Below are positions 24,226 through 36,600 of a stretch of DNA of 64,000 bases, in pieces. The stretch's first letter is position 1; each line of letters starts with the position of its first letter. The DNA comes from Gossypium raimondii (lineage: Eukaryota; Streptophyta; Magnoliopsida; Malvales; Malvaceae). The position numbers and the translations under genes were made by a program. The notes under the pieces are model-generated. The model was not told the DNA's origin and made no database searches. It saw only the letters and a program-made list of their open reading frames with translations. The stretch is from NCBI RefSeq assembly GCF_025698545.1, contig NC_068575.1:56553980-56617979 (forward strand). Reading direction: 5' to 3'.

Positions 24226-26349
24226 TTCCATTCATTAGCATCTAATTCAATACTAATTTACTTTACAATTTATGCCTTTCAATTTTTGAAATTACACTTT
24301 TACCTCAAAATTTACAATTTCTACAATTTGGTCCCTACTCAATTAACCCTTCAATTGATCTAATTTTTCTCAATTAACACCTTATCTAACCATTTTAGAC
24401 TACTAAACAGCCTTTGATATTCATAATTTCAGTACAAAACCCCAATTTCTAACTTTTTCACAATTAGGCCCTAAAAATCATTTTCTACTAAAATCATTTT
24501 AATAAGATCATAATATAATGAAATTAAGACTTAAAATCTATAATAATTCATCATAAAATTCCAGAACTTATTCATGGTAACTTACAAAATAACTCATAAA
24601 TTCAAAAACTAATAAATTCAATAGTTGGACCTAGTTGTAAAAGTCACAAAACATGAAAATTTCAAAGAAAAAGCAAGAATTGAACTTACATGATGAAAAA
24701 TATGAAAACCCAGCTTGAAAACCCTCTCCTATTACGTTTTGGCTGAAGAAAAATGATGATATCTCTAGATTTTTCACTTTTATCTTTGTTTTATATATTT
24801 AATTTGTAAAATTTCCAATTTTGCCCTTATTTCTCCTTACTTTCCTGCTGATTTTTCTTGCCCAACCGTCCAGCCCATAAAATTTTGGGCCTAATTGCCT
24901 TTTAAATCATCCTCATTAGTCACTTAAGCTATTTAATCATAATTTAACAAATTTTACACTATTCTCAATTTAGTCCTTTTTAGTTAATTGACTAACCAAA
25001 CGTTAAAATTTTCTAACGAAACTTTTATACTAACTCAATGACATTCCATAAATATTTATAAAAATATTTATGGCTTGGTTTATGAACTCGATGTCTCGAC
25101 AGCGTATTTTAGACCCAATTTACCTATTAAATTCTTTTTAAATCACAAAATTTACTAATTCAAAAATTATTCTAAATTCACACTTGACCCATAATTATTA
25201 ATTTATTAAATTTTAAGACTCACTTGTCAGATTTAGTGATCTCGAATCACTGTTTCTGACACCACTGAAAATTAGGCTGTTACAGGATGATATTTTAATC
25301 TTTTTATTTTTAAAAAATTAATGAAAGTATATACATATGGTGGGATTTGAATCCACGGGTTAGTAAAATTTTTAATTTTCTATTCAATTAAAACTTTATT
25401 TTAATATTTTTACACATTTTAATTTCATTCTACATACTTTATTACATTCATCATTGTATATAAATACTTCTATACTATTGATTAAGTGTTTTACTAAGTT
25501 TGTGTTACCCTTAATTGGGTCACCAACTTAGTTAGAGAAATTATGGAAATATTTTTTCGTAATTAAAATAAATTATATTATTCGAGGTTAATTTAATATT
25601 TTTATTTTTTAAAACCAATAAAAATGCATATAGTAATACTTGAAGCCAAACTAATTAAATTAATAAAACATTTAATTTATCACTCAACTAAAGCTTTATT
25701 TTAATGTTTTATACATTTCAATTTTATTTATGCACTTTATTACCCCAATCAATTGTATATATATTAATGTATTTGATTGAGTTGGTATCATAAGTTAACT
25801 CGACGCCGACTCAAGATTAATGGCAACATCATGATAAACAAATTCAATATATATACTTTAATTTTAACATCGTACATATTTCATGTGGTATTATTATTAA
25901 TTAGTTCCAAACCATACATTTCATTATTCATTATATGTTATTTTAAACACACATTTGAGTTCTAAATTTGTGATTTTTGCACTAATATGTGTGTGATAGA
26001 ATTTCTAATATATATTAATAATTTTGTTGATTAAGTTAGTGTCATAAATTAATTTGACAAACCAACTTAGGATTGATGACAATATGGTGATAAACAATTG
26101 TGTTCATTTAATATTCTTAATTTGGTGTATTTATGTGTTTAAATTTGATTACACTCACAATTTAATCTATTTTTCATTTATATATTGTACATATTTTATA
26201 TATTATTAATTAGTTTCAAATCATATGTTTCATTATTTATTATATGTTATTTTTAAACACACATCTGTATTCTATACACGTGGTTTCCACACACATAAGC
26301 GTGTGATAAAAATCTTAGTATTATTATTAAAAGTTTGACTAGGTTGGTG

Positions 26350-29300
26350 TGCAACACCCCATACCTGACCCGATCGTTGGGTCCAAGCTTTGGGATGTCA
26401 CATTCGTTGTCAGAGCAATTACAAACAATTACCATTCCATTTAACCTTTCGTTCATGCTGTTAAGACTATTACACACTCATAACATGATTCACAATCTTA
26501 TCCGAGTATTATACGAGCTTATGAAAGTTTTTTACTAACCTAAAGTCGAATAAATATTAAATTATAAAGTTTTAAAACTTTAGGATTGATGACATGACTT
26601 TGGGGATTCTAAGTCGCAACGTCACTCACTGTTTGATTCTCATCAAACGTGAAGGATCTGACGTTGCAACGTGAATTATGTTTTCAAATACCTTAAACTC
26701 AAATATTAAACAACTAGACACTTTCTTTAATACTTCATTAATTCACCTATGTACATGTCATACTTTATACCGTAAAGTTTATTTCATACCCTTTTTCTCC
26801 GAAACTTTGATGATGATGTGGTGAGATATGTCAAGGTCACTACTTCGTATGAAAACTTCAATTTGATCTTTCAACTACGCATTGAAAATAATGTGTTAAG
26901 CTTGTGAAAGCTTAGTAAGTACCCATGAATTTAAATCTTATCATTTCTTTAATTTAAAAATAGTAACAAATTACTAATATAATTTCATGAACATATCATT
27001 TATATCAAGAGATTATTCAATATATTTACCAAACTTACTAACACTTTAATTTACCATATTATCACTTCACGTTTTAACATAGATTGTTATCGGAATTCAC
27101 TTACCACATATCTTTCTTTAACACTTATTTCGTTAATCACCTATCTCTCTTTCTCAAGATTCTTTAATCACTTACCAATTATCTTTCTCATGAGTTAATA
27201 GCCCATAGTAGACTCAATTGAACAAGTAAGATATTTGGAAATAACATTGTAATGCACTGAAGTACAAAATCACTGTAATGCGTCGAAGTGTCAAATCACT
27301 AAAATGCTCCGAAGTGTCACTTTCATTTACACCGAAGTGTCACTATTATTTGCACGCATGATAATTTCCTAATGGCATGCCATCTATATCCAACATGTTC
27401 ATATCTTATCTACTTGGGCTTTATATTGTCATTTTCATCGCTATCACTTTTCATTTAATGGCATATAAAACTTTACACTCTTACAATTTAGTCCTTATTT
27501 TCATAAAAATTAATATGCATTAAATTAACACTTTACTATCACTTAGAATTAAATTCAATATCATAAGTACTTCACTAAAATTCTCCATAAATACTTTATT
27601 ACACATACCAAATTTTGGTCACTTTTCTATCTAGTCTTCTTTGCATAAACTTCACTTCACTTACTTTACAATCTTTTCGATTTAGTCTCTACTAGCATAT
27701 ATTTTCATTAATCACCATCCTCTCACTTAGTATTCACTTCACTTCTATATATCATTACATTTGAATATGTTATTTTAAAATCTTAATACACTTAGTCACT
27801 TTTGTATATTTTACGATTTGGTCCATTTTAATATGAAATTCGTATCACTAGAAATTCACTTAAATATTACTTTGTAATTAATTCACTAACACTTAAAATT
27901 TCATTTAAGCTCTTTATCATAATATTTTATTTCACAATTAAACTTTTGCACACTTCTCAATTTAGTCCTTTGCCATGAAATTTATTTTTCAATACATAAT
28001 CACTTTAAATCAATTCTCTTCAATGTAACACTTCACTTGAATAATTCTTTCTAATGTTTTAGTACTTCTTGTGATTTCTAAGTATATTGCAATCTAGTTC
28101 TTAACATTGTGAAAATTCAATAATTATTACAACATCCTTCTAACTTCACCTTTTACTCAAATTCACTATCAATTATAAATAATTCATTAAAATATCTTAT
28201 TTCACATATCAAATTTTATGCACTTCACTTCTCTTGTTTCAATTATAAATTTCAAAAAAATTGCAATTTAGTCCTTAGCATCATGAAAATCACTATTTAC
28301 TATAATTTCACTTTAATATCACTTTATGTTTAATTCACTACTATTGCATACTTCAATTATGCTTTCTATCATAATATTTTATTTCACATATTAAAATCAT
28401 TTTACACTTTATTTTACTAAATTACCACAAATTTCATAAAGATTATATTTTAGTCCTTAAGTAATAAGAAATTCAAGGGTACTTATCTCTCTTCAGCCTT
28501 TAATCACTTGTTTTTCTCTTTTCTTCGCCAGTTGAATTACTTCCTCTATCTCTCTCTTGTTTTATTGATTTCAAACCTTAGCTTGATTTTCTCTCTCCTT
28601 CAATTCTATCTTTCTTGAATCCAAATTGATATTCATGCTCACCATAGTCTTCTTATCAATTTTCTCTCTTGGTGGCTATGAAAATTCCTTTGACTTCTAG
28701 GTGAAATGATGAATTTTGATGGTAAGGACCAAATTGTAAAGAAAGCCAAACTTTTTTTTTCAAGAATGGTGGACGTGAGTTGAATGAAAGATGGAGAAAT
28801 TTCCATCATCTTTTCTTTTTATTTTCTTAACCATTAAGTAAATTAACAAAATAATAATATTATATTAAAATAATATTAACCAATCAAAATCTAACATCAA
28901 TATTCATAATCATCATGATAGTTATCCTAATTGAGAAATGACCATTTTACCCTCCAACATCCTCTACGATTCCTTCTTTGAATCATCACTTAATTTTGTA
29001 AAACTATGATTTAGTCCTCTTATTTCTTTACTTATTCAATTTAATCCTTGATTGCCAATATTGTGTCTCAAGGAATCGAGTTATTTTCATATTTGGTCCT
29101 TCAACTTTTACATATTTACATTTCAACCCCTTAAAGTTCAAATAATTATATTTGAATACCAAAAATTTTTACATCTTTACGATTTGATCCCTGTATTAAA
29201 TTAATATATCACTCTATATTTCTTAATTCAACTTTCTCTGGCATCCATTAACCTTTTATTTTATCATTTATATTCTTTATCTTACTTTATCGATAAATCC

Positions 29301-29360
29301 ACTGCGTACGATTCTCGCTTAATACAACTTTTATAGCATAATGATTTTAGGGGTGTTACA
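26350..29360. mobile_element. Solo LTR, Ty3/Gypsy type, with perfect TSD
   Basis: Runs TGCAACACCCC to GGGGTGTTACA (3011 bp) with a perfect 5-bp target duplication TGGTG (26345-26349 and 29361-29365). The interior is very AT-rich and carries repeated 'caatttagtcctt' and 'ttaatcac' phrases, as in the antisense strand of the first LTR, but clear identity with the LTR at 22401 is limited to the ends, so it is a different subfamily. No internal gag-pol region: a solo LTR. Small 'cgaagtgtca' repeats lie at about 27254-27345. Confidence 0.82.
27254..27345. repeat. Short 'cgaagtgtcac' direct repeats in the LTR
   Basis: Four loosely spaced copies of (a/c)tgaagtac or cgaagtgtca, associated with 'aatcactgtaatgc' phrases, within about 90 bases. 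A small internal minisatellite of the LTR. Confidence 0.5.
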
Positions 29361-29758
29361 TGGTGTCACCCATCAATTGTGTTCCAATTCAGTTATCAAA
29401 CTACTAAATGCTCATTCTTTTTACAAAGCAACACATTTTATTTTGGGGTATGCATATCTTTTTATATTTTGATAAATTTAGAAAAAAAAAACATATACAT
29501 AATGGGAATTAAGTGATTTGAACTTAAAACATCATGATCTTTACCATTAATTTCTCAATTTCAATCAAAGTCATATTTGATCTTTATATCATTATTTTTA
29601 TAAATTTGTTACAACTAACACATAATCCTTAACATTCACCCAACTTTCCCAATTTGAACTCAGCGGCTGCCATTGATGGATTTAAAGTCGAACTCATTGC
29701 ATACCTTGACAAACATCGGAAAATGATCGTCAGAAACCTCTGATCACCTCTGATACTA

Positions 29759-29958
29759 TGATAAGAAACAAGATAAACTACCAAGAAGAAGATGAATATG
29801 ACTGAATTTTCAAAATTGATTAACTTGGTTTGAATGAATCCATCTTTACATATTTATATAACAAGCTATTTGTAGCTAACAAAAACTAAATTAACTAATT
29901 ACTTCCTAACCAACTCAGTAACTAATCAACTAATTAAACTATCCATAACCATATTACA
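29759..29958. mobile_element. Possible short LTR remnant, reverse orientation
   Basis: A 200-base stretch from TGATAAGAAACAAG to CCATATTACA. It is directly preceded by 'cctctgatacta', which resembles the complement of the tRNA-Met primer-binding site that abuts plant LTRs (tggtatcagag). This would fit one small LTR of a Copia-like or TRIM element read on the minus strand. No coding parts recognised and no target duplication found. Weak call. Confidence 0.3.
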
Positions 29959-30603
29959 ATGGATACGTAATCCTTAAAAAATTGAATTTGAAAATAATCA
30001 TAATTAGATATTCTTTTTATTAGATAAATCAGTTAAATTGAATAAACTTTAATTATTTGATTTTCAATTTTAAGAGTAAAATTAATCAAGTTTGAACCCT
30101 ATCTTATTACTTGAATTTAACTCCATTACGGTTTTGTTATCATTGAGATTGAAAAGAATTTTTGAACTGAAATCTTAATTGCAAACCAAAAATTTGGTAA
30201 ACAAGTAGCTTTTCAAACCAAACATTAGTTAAAAATTTAAAATTTTAACTTTTAACATTTGAAAACGTGTTTTCCAATGAAGTTACCTTTTATCTACATA
30301 TTAAATCTTATACTTTACAACATTTCTAAAAAAAATACTTATTAATAATAACTTATTAAAACACTTTTACAGTAATTTCAATTTCAATGATAAACTAGTT
30401 TTACATAAAGTAGGTAAAGTATGGTTGTTGCATTCATATATTAATCGCAAATTTGTTGAAAAATAAAAATAAAAATCTCATTGTATTATAATAACCCAAT
30501 GCTCACCTCACCTCACCTCATTGTACAAAGTGAATAAAAAAATATTACTGTAAATTGGAAAAACAAAGGTTGGAGTTGGAAGAATATTTGATCCAAAGCC
30601 TGT
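29959..30603. other. AT-rich spacer before cornichon
   Basis: Noncoding AT-rich sequence, probably including the 3' untranslated region of the minus-strand cornichon gene. A 'ctcacctcacctcacctca' short repeat lies at about 30503-30521. Confidence 0.5.
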
Positions 30604-31253
30604 TTAATAATCATCTTTTCCTACTGTCCAAATCAACCTGAAACATATGTAAACCAAATTTATGAGTAAGGAAAAAAAGTATAATATATTTGTAATTTTG
30701 TGAGATCATAATTACCAAAATATAAAAACAATTAAAAGGATAATAAGATAGCCAAGTTTGATTAGTCGTTGTTTCTTTTCCCACTCCAGCTGATTAAAGA
30801 TCTCTGTTACATCAACCAGATGTTTTCTCCTTCTATACCTGTTCATTCAATTCCAAAAACCTTTAAAAAAAAAAAAGGAAATAAAAATAGTTGAGGATAA
30901 TTTTTGAAGGATTTTACAAACTTACAATATGAAATTATAGTATGAATATGGGAGAGACGGGAAAAAAAGAAAATAATGCCCTGTAATTAAACAGACCAAA
31001 CAGAAAACGGCTTGGATTATGAACTCCGGCATCACAACCTTGTTTATCCGTACCGCCGAATCGTAATGATTTATGTAATCAATTTCCAAATCAATAAAAC
31101 ACATAAGCTGCAAAATTTGCCATTATCAAACGATTGTTAACAAATTAAAATTATATTTAAAAGAAAGAAAATGACCTGATAACAAATAATGGCGAGAAGA
31201 GATATGAGGAAGAAGAAGGTCACGAGCCATCCCAAGAGACTTGCGATGGCCAT
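30604..31253 (-). CDS. Cornichon family ER cargo receptor
   Basis: Minus-strand exons 31253-31176, 31107-30926, 30838-30716 and 30637-30604 join in frame, with GT-AG borders, to 138 residues, the usual size of plant cornichons (about 135-150). Family marks: N-terminal membrane helix (WLVTFFFLISLLAIICYQ, residues ~9-26), then LMCFIDLEIDYINHYDSAVR (cornichon core: DLExDYINPYD), INKVVMPEFIIQ, a second hydrophobic segment with LITGHYFLFF and LPYSYYN, and a third near the C-terminus after HLVDVTEIFNQLEWEKKQR. Cornichons are ER-Golgi proteins that pick membrane cargo for COPII vesicles. The short acidic end (GKDDY) is a variable region. The final 34-base exon is the least certain. Confidence 0.9.
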
Positions 31254-31515
31254 CTTCCCTCCTATCAAAATCTCAACCTCTGTCTTTTCACCTTGTTTTT
31301 ATATATTTTTTAAATTTAATTTCGGAATCAATTTCCATGCCGCCAAACCGGGTTGTTGGCATTGGTTGAGAATTAAGAGCTAATAAAAAACATTTTCTCT
31401 TCCACTTTTCTTATTCTAACCGCTTATATATTATTCATATCTATCTCAAATGACATAAAGGCCCTTATGATTTTATAAACCTTCATCCAAGCCCAAATTT
31501 TGTTTAAGGCCCACT
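31254..31515. promoter_or_regulatory. Upstream region of cornichon
   Basis: Noncoding; would contain the leader and core promoter of the minus-strand cornichon gene. No motif was singled out. Confidence 0.35.
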
Positions 31516-31978
31516 TAGATCTGTTCATGGATCAAGCCACTTACCCAGGCTTGAAAGCTTGTTCGAAATCTAGCAAGGTTTGAATACAAATATTAGGCCC
31601 AAAAAATGTACTTGAACATTTAAGGCCCGAGCTTGGCCCAATTTTAATTATGTTATTTTTATATATTATGTAATTTAGAACACATTAAAAAAATAAACCT
31701 ATACTAAATATATAATACTACTCTAATGTAAACATTAAAATAATCTTAAGATAACTATATAAAAAATTTCAATAAAATAAAATAATATAAATATGCTTTT
31801 TAAAATTTTAAAAATAATATGGACAGACCTAAAATGATTTGGGTTAGTATTTTGCAAATATAGACGGATTTGGACAAAATTTTAAGCCCATATTTCGGGC
31901 TGACCTGGGCTTAGACAAGCATAAAGTATATTAACATCATGCTTAGGCTCGACTCGATCCGACCCATGAGCACCTCTA
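31516..31978. mobile_element. Non-autonomous hAT-type element, 463 bp
   Basis: Perfect 8-bp target duplication GGCCCACT (31508-31515 and 31979-31986). The left end is TAGATCTGTTCATGGATCAAGCC; the right end, reverse complemented, is TAGAGGTGCTCATGGGTCGG, giving imperfect inverted termini of the hAT type (TAGnnnTGnTCATGG). Interior has 'aggcccgagcttggccca' near one side and 'ccgacctgggctt'-like near the other, with an AT-rich core. Same family style as 7646-8249. Confidence 0.75.
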
Positions 31979-32354
31979 GGCCCACTTTAGTATTATTAGT
32001 CCGGATAGAAAAATTAATGTTAATTACTTAATTACATCAAACATCCTCAAATTATGATCTAAATTTTAAATTCATTCTTTTACTTTAAATTGTTATAATT
32101 AAGTTTTCAAAGTGTTAAAATCAATCAAATACTTCTATTAGTATTTCCGTCAACTTAAATGTTGAATATTAGCTCGAATCAAACAAGAAGCATATTTAAA
32201 ACAAGTTGATCAAATTTTAAACACATTGTTGCCTATCGTATTGTTTTTCTTTTTAAAGTTTGAGCTAAGTTATCTATGGTATATGTATGTTTAAAATTTG
32301 ACGTGATGAATTCAAAACATGTGACTTAAAACTTTTTGCTGTAATTTGGGATGT

Positions 32355-32930
32355 CTAGTGCAATTGACCCCAAAAAAGTATGGGTGAAAAATATGATTTT
32401 AAGAATTCAGGATGCTGGGAATACGGTATCTGTGAAACATAAATCAAACAGTACGATGTTGGTTTCTCCTGATGAGTAATCCTTCGAAATGATGCTTCAG
32501 AAGCCCATCCTTTCTTTTCCAACTCCATTCGCAATGCCTGTAAGGAAAACAATGGTAGTATTGAGTTTGTTTGACGACTTTACCTTGATTCTTTTTCTGT
32601 TGGCATCAAAATCAAAGTTTCCAATCCGTGATGCTGATCGATACTCCACCATTGACTTCTTCCCTGGTGGAAACCAGAACTCCTCATCATCCACAATCTG
32701 GTTAACAAGAAATACATGAATCTTCAGTTAAAACCCATTTTGCAAGTCGTCTCGTGTGCGTTATGTTTGGTATTGAAGAGGAAGAAGAAAAAGACGTTGA
32801 ATTTTACCCCTAATATGGGACTTTCGTACTCCACCAGCACATAATCGTCTTTCTTCTCCTCAATTTTGGGAGTACATTTGTCTGGTTTTGTGATTTTATC
32901 TACAATATGCGGTAGCCATGGACTAAGTCG
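32355..32930 (-). pseudogene. DUF1499 protein gene fragment (3' exons only)
   Basis: Three minus-strand segments with proper splice borders: 32930-32808 (LSPWLPHIVDKITKPDKCTP, then DDYVLVEYESPILG), 32697-32584 (IVDDEEFWFPPGKKS, MVEYRSASRIGNFDFDANRK) and 32537-32355 (ALRMELEKKGWASEASF and on). The RSASRxGxxDFxxNRKRI block is the C-terminal hallmark of DUF1499 proteins. The N-terminal half is not found upstream within the ~700 bases before KU80, so the gene is truncated. As I recall, plant homologues end at about ...KKGWAS.xSF; here the reading continues 44 codons (from CGA, one base from TGA) to a TAG at 32357-32355. Likely a decayed copy; function of the family is not well known (plastid/thylakoid location often predicted). 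Confidence 0.65.
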
Positions 32931-33533
32931 CTAAAATACAGAGTATATATGTATGTATATATTTTTATAATCAGTTGAAAATTTACCACTTGGAGAAGTC
33001 ACTAAAATACAGAGTATACATATATATTTGCATGTGTATATAATATATAATTTATTTTTTTGCCAAAACAACTTCTAATTTATGAAAAATTAAAACTTAG
33101 ACTATAAATATATATGTGTTTGTGAGAAAATATATATAATTTATCGAAAAATTAAAAATTAAACTATAAATATGTATATGCATAAAAATATTTAAAAACA
33201 TTGATAAATTCAATAATACACGAAATATGCCGGTATTACTATATGGCAATACCAAGATAAAAATAATACACCTACTAGTACGCAGCACTGATAAATTGGA
33301 TACAAAAGATAATATCCTAATGTGAAAATGGGTGAGCCATACTAATTATAATATGATTTAAAAGACAAATTGTTAATATACTATGACTAATACTATATAT
33401 TTTTGCTATTTTGTAATAACAAAATTTAAAAGAAATGAATGTTCTTTTTTTTTTCTTTCAATAAAAACAAAATTCTTCCATAAATCGGATTTATACGGGA
33501 CCATTATGTAATTTAGTAAAACTTGCTGACCTA
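32931..33533. other. AT-rich spacer between the DUF1499 fragment and KU80
   Basis: Contains two similar stretches ('actaaaatacagagtatat', at about 32930-32955 and 33000-33025) and TA-rich simple sequence. No upstream DUF1499 exon was recognised here. Confidence 0.5.
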
Positions 33534-33541
33534 GGCGGGAA
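33534..33541 (-). promoter_or_regulatory. Putative E2F site upstream of KU80
   Basis: GGCGGGAA on the + strand (TTCCCGCC on the minus), about 138 bases before the KU80 start codon. TTCCCGCC is a known plant E2F-binding form in S-phase genes. One site only; function is inferred. Confidence 0.4.
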
Positions 33542-33678
33542 GAAGAACGAAAAAACTAGAAATGGTCAACAGTTTTATAAACCCACCTCCCCATTTTTTC
33601 TTTCAAATTCCAAGCTTCCGCCACAAGCTTCTCTCTCTATATCTTCCTGGTTAGCCTGGCTACCTCACTACCCATGCC

Positions 33679-36600
33679 ATGGCTCGAAACAAGGTGAAGT
33701 TCTACACTTCTAACTCTCTTTCGAACATTTTTTTTGTGTCACCTTCATTTTCCTTCAAAACGTTAGACACTGCATGTTCATATTTCTTGGATTCACTCCT
33801 TTTTCGCTTGCTACCCGGTTTTGATTTTTCATATTCCTTTTTGGATTTTTTAACCATTTTGGGTAATTTTATTAGGTTTTATGGTTATTTTTTCAGTAAT
33901 TGAATTCGTAGTTATTTTGGAACAGGAGAAATTAGTATTATTGCTTGATGTCGGTCCATCGATGCACGGTGTTCTTTCAGAAGTTGAAAAACTCTGCTCC
34001 ATGTTAGTGGAGAAGAAGGTATTGCTTTCAGTTCAAAATTTCAATTAATGTACTCATACAGTCACACTCCTTTTGCAAAATATGATGATATTTTCTGCTT
34101 TCAGTAAACATCGTAACTAAAAATATTAGGGAAAAAAAAATTGATTGCCTTTTCTGTACACAGCTTATTTTCAGCAAATATGATGAATTGGGAGTGGTGG
34201 TATTCGGAACCGAAGGTAACTCCTAGTTTTGTAATGAAGCAGAGTAACTTTTAGGATTAATTTCGCCCAATTAATGGTTGCCTCCATATCAATTGTTTTT
34301 AGCTAAAATGTCAATGTAGCACTACTTATGTTATCCTTGTAAATTACAGAATCTAAAAATGACCTTACAACGGAAGTGGGTGGATATCAAAATATTACGG
34401 TGTTGCAAGATATCAAAGTTGTTGATGGAGATCTTGTCGACACTCTACAGAAGCTGCCTCGTGGAAGAGTGGATGGTGATTGTATCCCTTAATTTTCTTG
34501 ATTATTTTGTTAAGATAATCTAATCTGAAAAGGGATAATGTTTACATTCATTCTATTGCAATTTCTTTTCTTATAGAAAATTAATTGCTCATGCAAATCT
34601 TCAGGACATATTGGTAATTGTATAAAGTTGATGGCCTTACACTATTAAGTGCTTTTAATTCTCCACTGTTACTACTACTACTACTACTTCTACTACTACT
34701 ACTACTACTACTACTACTATTATTATTATTTTGTGATTTCAAGACTCAAGTAACATTCGTTGTTGTTATTAATTTTGACTGATCTTTTTGTGCTTTTAAG
34801 TTAACTATTGGCTTGTATAGCTAAATTAGTTTTGTAAGACTGTTGTTTTAAGGGCAAAATGCTATTCAAGCAGCCTGTTTTTCTGCTTATTGCTGCATTG
34901 TTGGTTCTTTAACTTCAGTAGTTCTTGACGCAATTGTTGTTGGGATGGATATGCTGATAAAGAAATATAAAGATCTACACAAAGGAAAGAAACGTCTGTG
35001 CCTCATTACTAATGCCATTCATCCTATAAAGGACTCTTTTGAGGGAAGCAAAGAAGATCAGGTCATGACCATTGCTGAACAGATGGCTGCACAAGGCATG
35101 AAAATAGAAAGTATAGTTGTGAGGGGAAGGTTAAGTCGTGATGCAAATAAGGGAGTAATGGATGAGAATGATCATCTCTTGAGTATATTTTCAAAGAAAA
35201 CCCATACACGTATTGTATATGTTGATACTCCAACTTCATTACTGGGAGCACTTAAAACTCGAAGAGTAACTCCTGTAACAGTTTTCAGAGGTCATCTTGA
35301 GCTCAGTCCTCATATGAAAATTAAGGTGAGACTATCAATGTCAATCATATACTCTTGAAGTAATTACATTTCCATTATTTGTATTTGGCTACCTTGTTCA
35401 TTTATGATAGATGCTATCAGATATCATTTGACAACATTATAATTGCTTTTACCATATATACTTCTGGCACATTTGTGTCATAACAAGCATTATACTCTAT
35501 GTGATGCTCATATGCATGGACAGAGAGAGATGGTGTTTGGTCTCTTAAGAATTTATAGGTGTTTTTTAAGGAAATAAAACCATGAATATCAACATTTAGG
35601 CTTTGTGAAGCATTCTACTTGATGCTGCACATTTGCTTGTACACTGACAATTGGTCCATGTTGCTATAGATGGATGATTGTCATCTTAATTTGCATCAAC
35701 GGCTCTGAAGGTAGTCATGCCTTTTTGAGACTTGCTATGCCATTTATCCTCCTTTATGTAGGTTCCTTGCATCCAGCTTTCAGGCTGAATGGGATGATGC
35801 CTTGATGGGTTATATTGCCTTTTCCATCACGGTCCCATGGCGTTGTTGAGTCAATCAATTAACATACCACATTGAGCTGCTAGTATTTTCTTCATGTTAG
35901 GTTCTCATTAGCTTTTGTGAAAAAGGATTCTGATATAAATATATAACAACACATAGGTGTGGGTTTATAAAAAAACACAAGAGGAGAAGTTTCCTACTCT
36001 GAAGAAATACTCAGAAAAAGCACCAGCAAGTAATAAGCTTGCAACACATCAAGTCAAGGTTTCTTATGAGTACAAAAGTGTTGATGGCTCCAGTGCTTCA
36101 GTTATACCACCAGAGCAAAGGATTAAAGGCTATCGTTATGGACCTCAAGTAGTTCCTATATCAACTGCTGAATGGGATGCTGTCAAGTTCAAACCAGAAA
36201 AGGGTATAAAGGTTCTGGGATTTACTGATGCTTCAAAAATAAAGCGGTAAGTTGCTTTATCTGGGATAAAGATGGTTATATTCTGATTAGATTTGATTCA
36301 ATTGATTATTTATATGATCTTTGTATCGTGTCCTGCCTGGCAATTAATCAAAGACACTGCTACATGAAAGATGTTTATCTTTTTATTGCTGAACCGGGCA
36401 ATACAAGAGCCACTCTTGCTGTTTCTGCCATAGCAAGAGCAATGAAGGAAATGAATGCGGTTGCAATATTGCGATGCGTTTGGAGGCAGGGACAGCAGAA
36501 CGTTGTTGTGGGGGTCTTGACACCAAACATTTCACAAAATTATAAAATTGTAGGATTTTATCTCTTCTCACTGCATCTTTCACTTGAATTTGTTACTTCC

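Larger units (their letters stand above)
22401..25284. mobile_element. Solo LTR, Ty3/Gypsy type, with perfect TSD
   Basis: Runs TGTAACACCTC to GGCTGTTACA (2884 bp) with a perfect 5-bp target duplication GGATG (22396-22400 and 25285-25289). The first 60 bases ('acccgagaccgtagccggagtcgagcacgaggcatta') are the reverse-oriented counterpart of the 3' end of the LTR at 13070-15893, so this copy faces the other way. No internal coding region: a solo LTR. It holds two arrays of a 46-bp repeat and a duplicated ~310-base segment. It interrupts the 270-bp tandem array. The intact TSD suggests moderate age. Confidence 0.82.
22322..29610. repeat. Diverged ~270-bp tandem array split by two solo LTRs
   Basis: Five unit starts share a phrase like 'ttgattgagttggtgtcataagttaa..gac..accaactcaggattgatgacaa', at about 22322, 25479, 25764, 26028 and 26334. 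Units B, C and D are 264-306 bases long. Units A and E become 250-270 bases once the LTRs at 22401-25284 and 26350-29360, with one target duplication copy each, are removed. Later segments also align ('tttcattattyattatatgttattttaaacacacat' in units C and D). Divergence is high, so the array is old. No coding potential. Confidence 0.55.
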
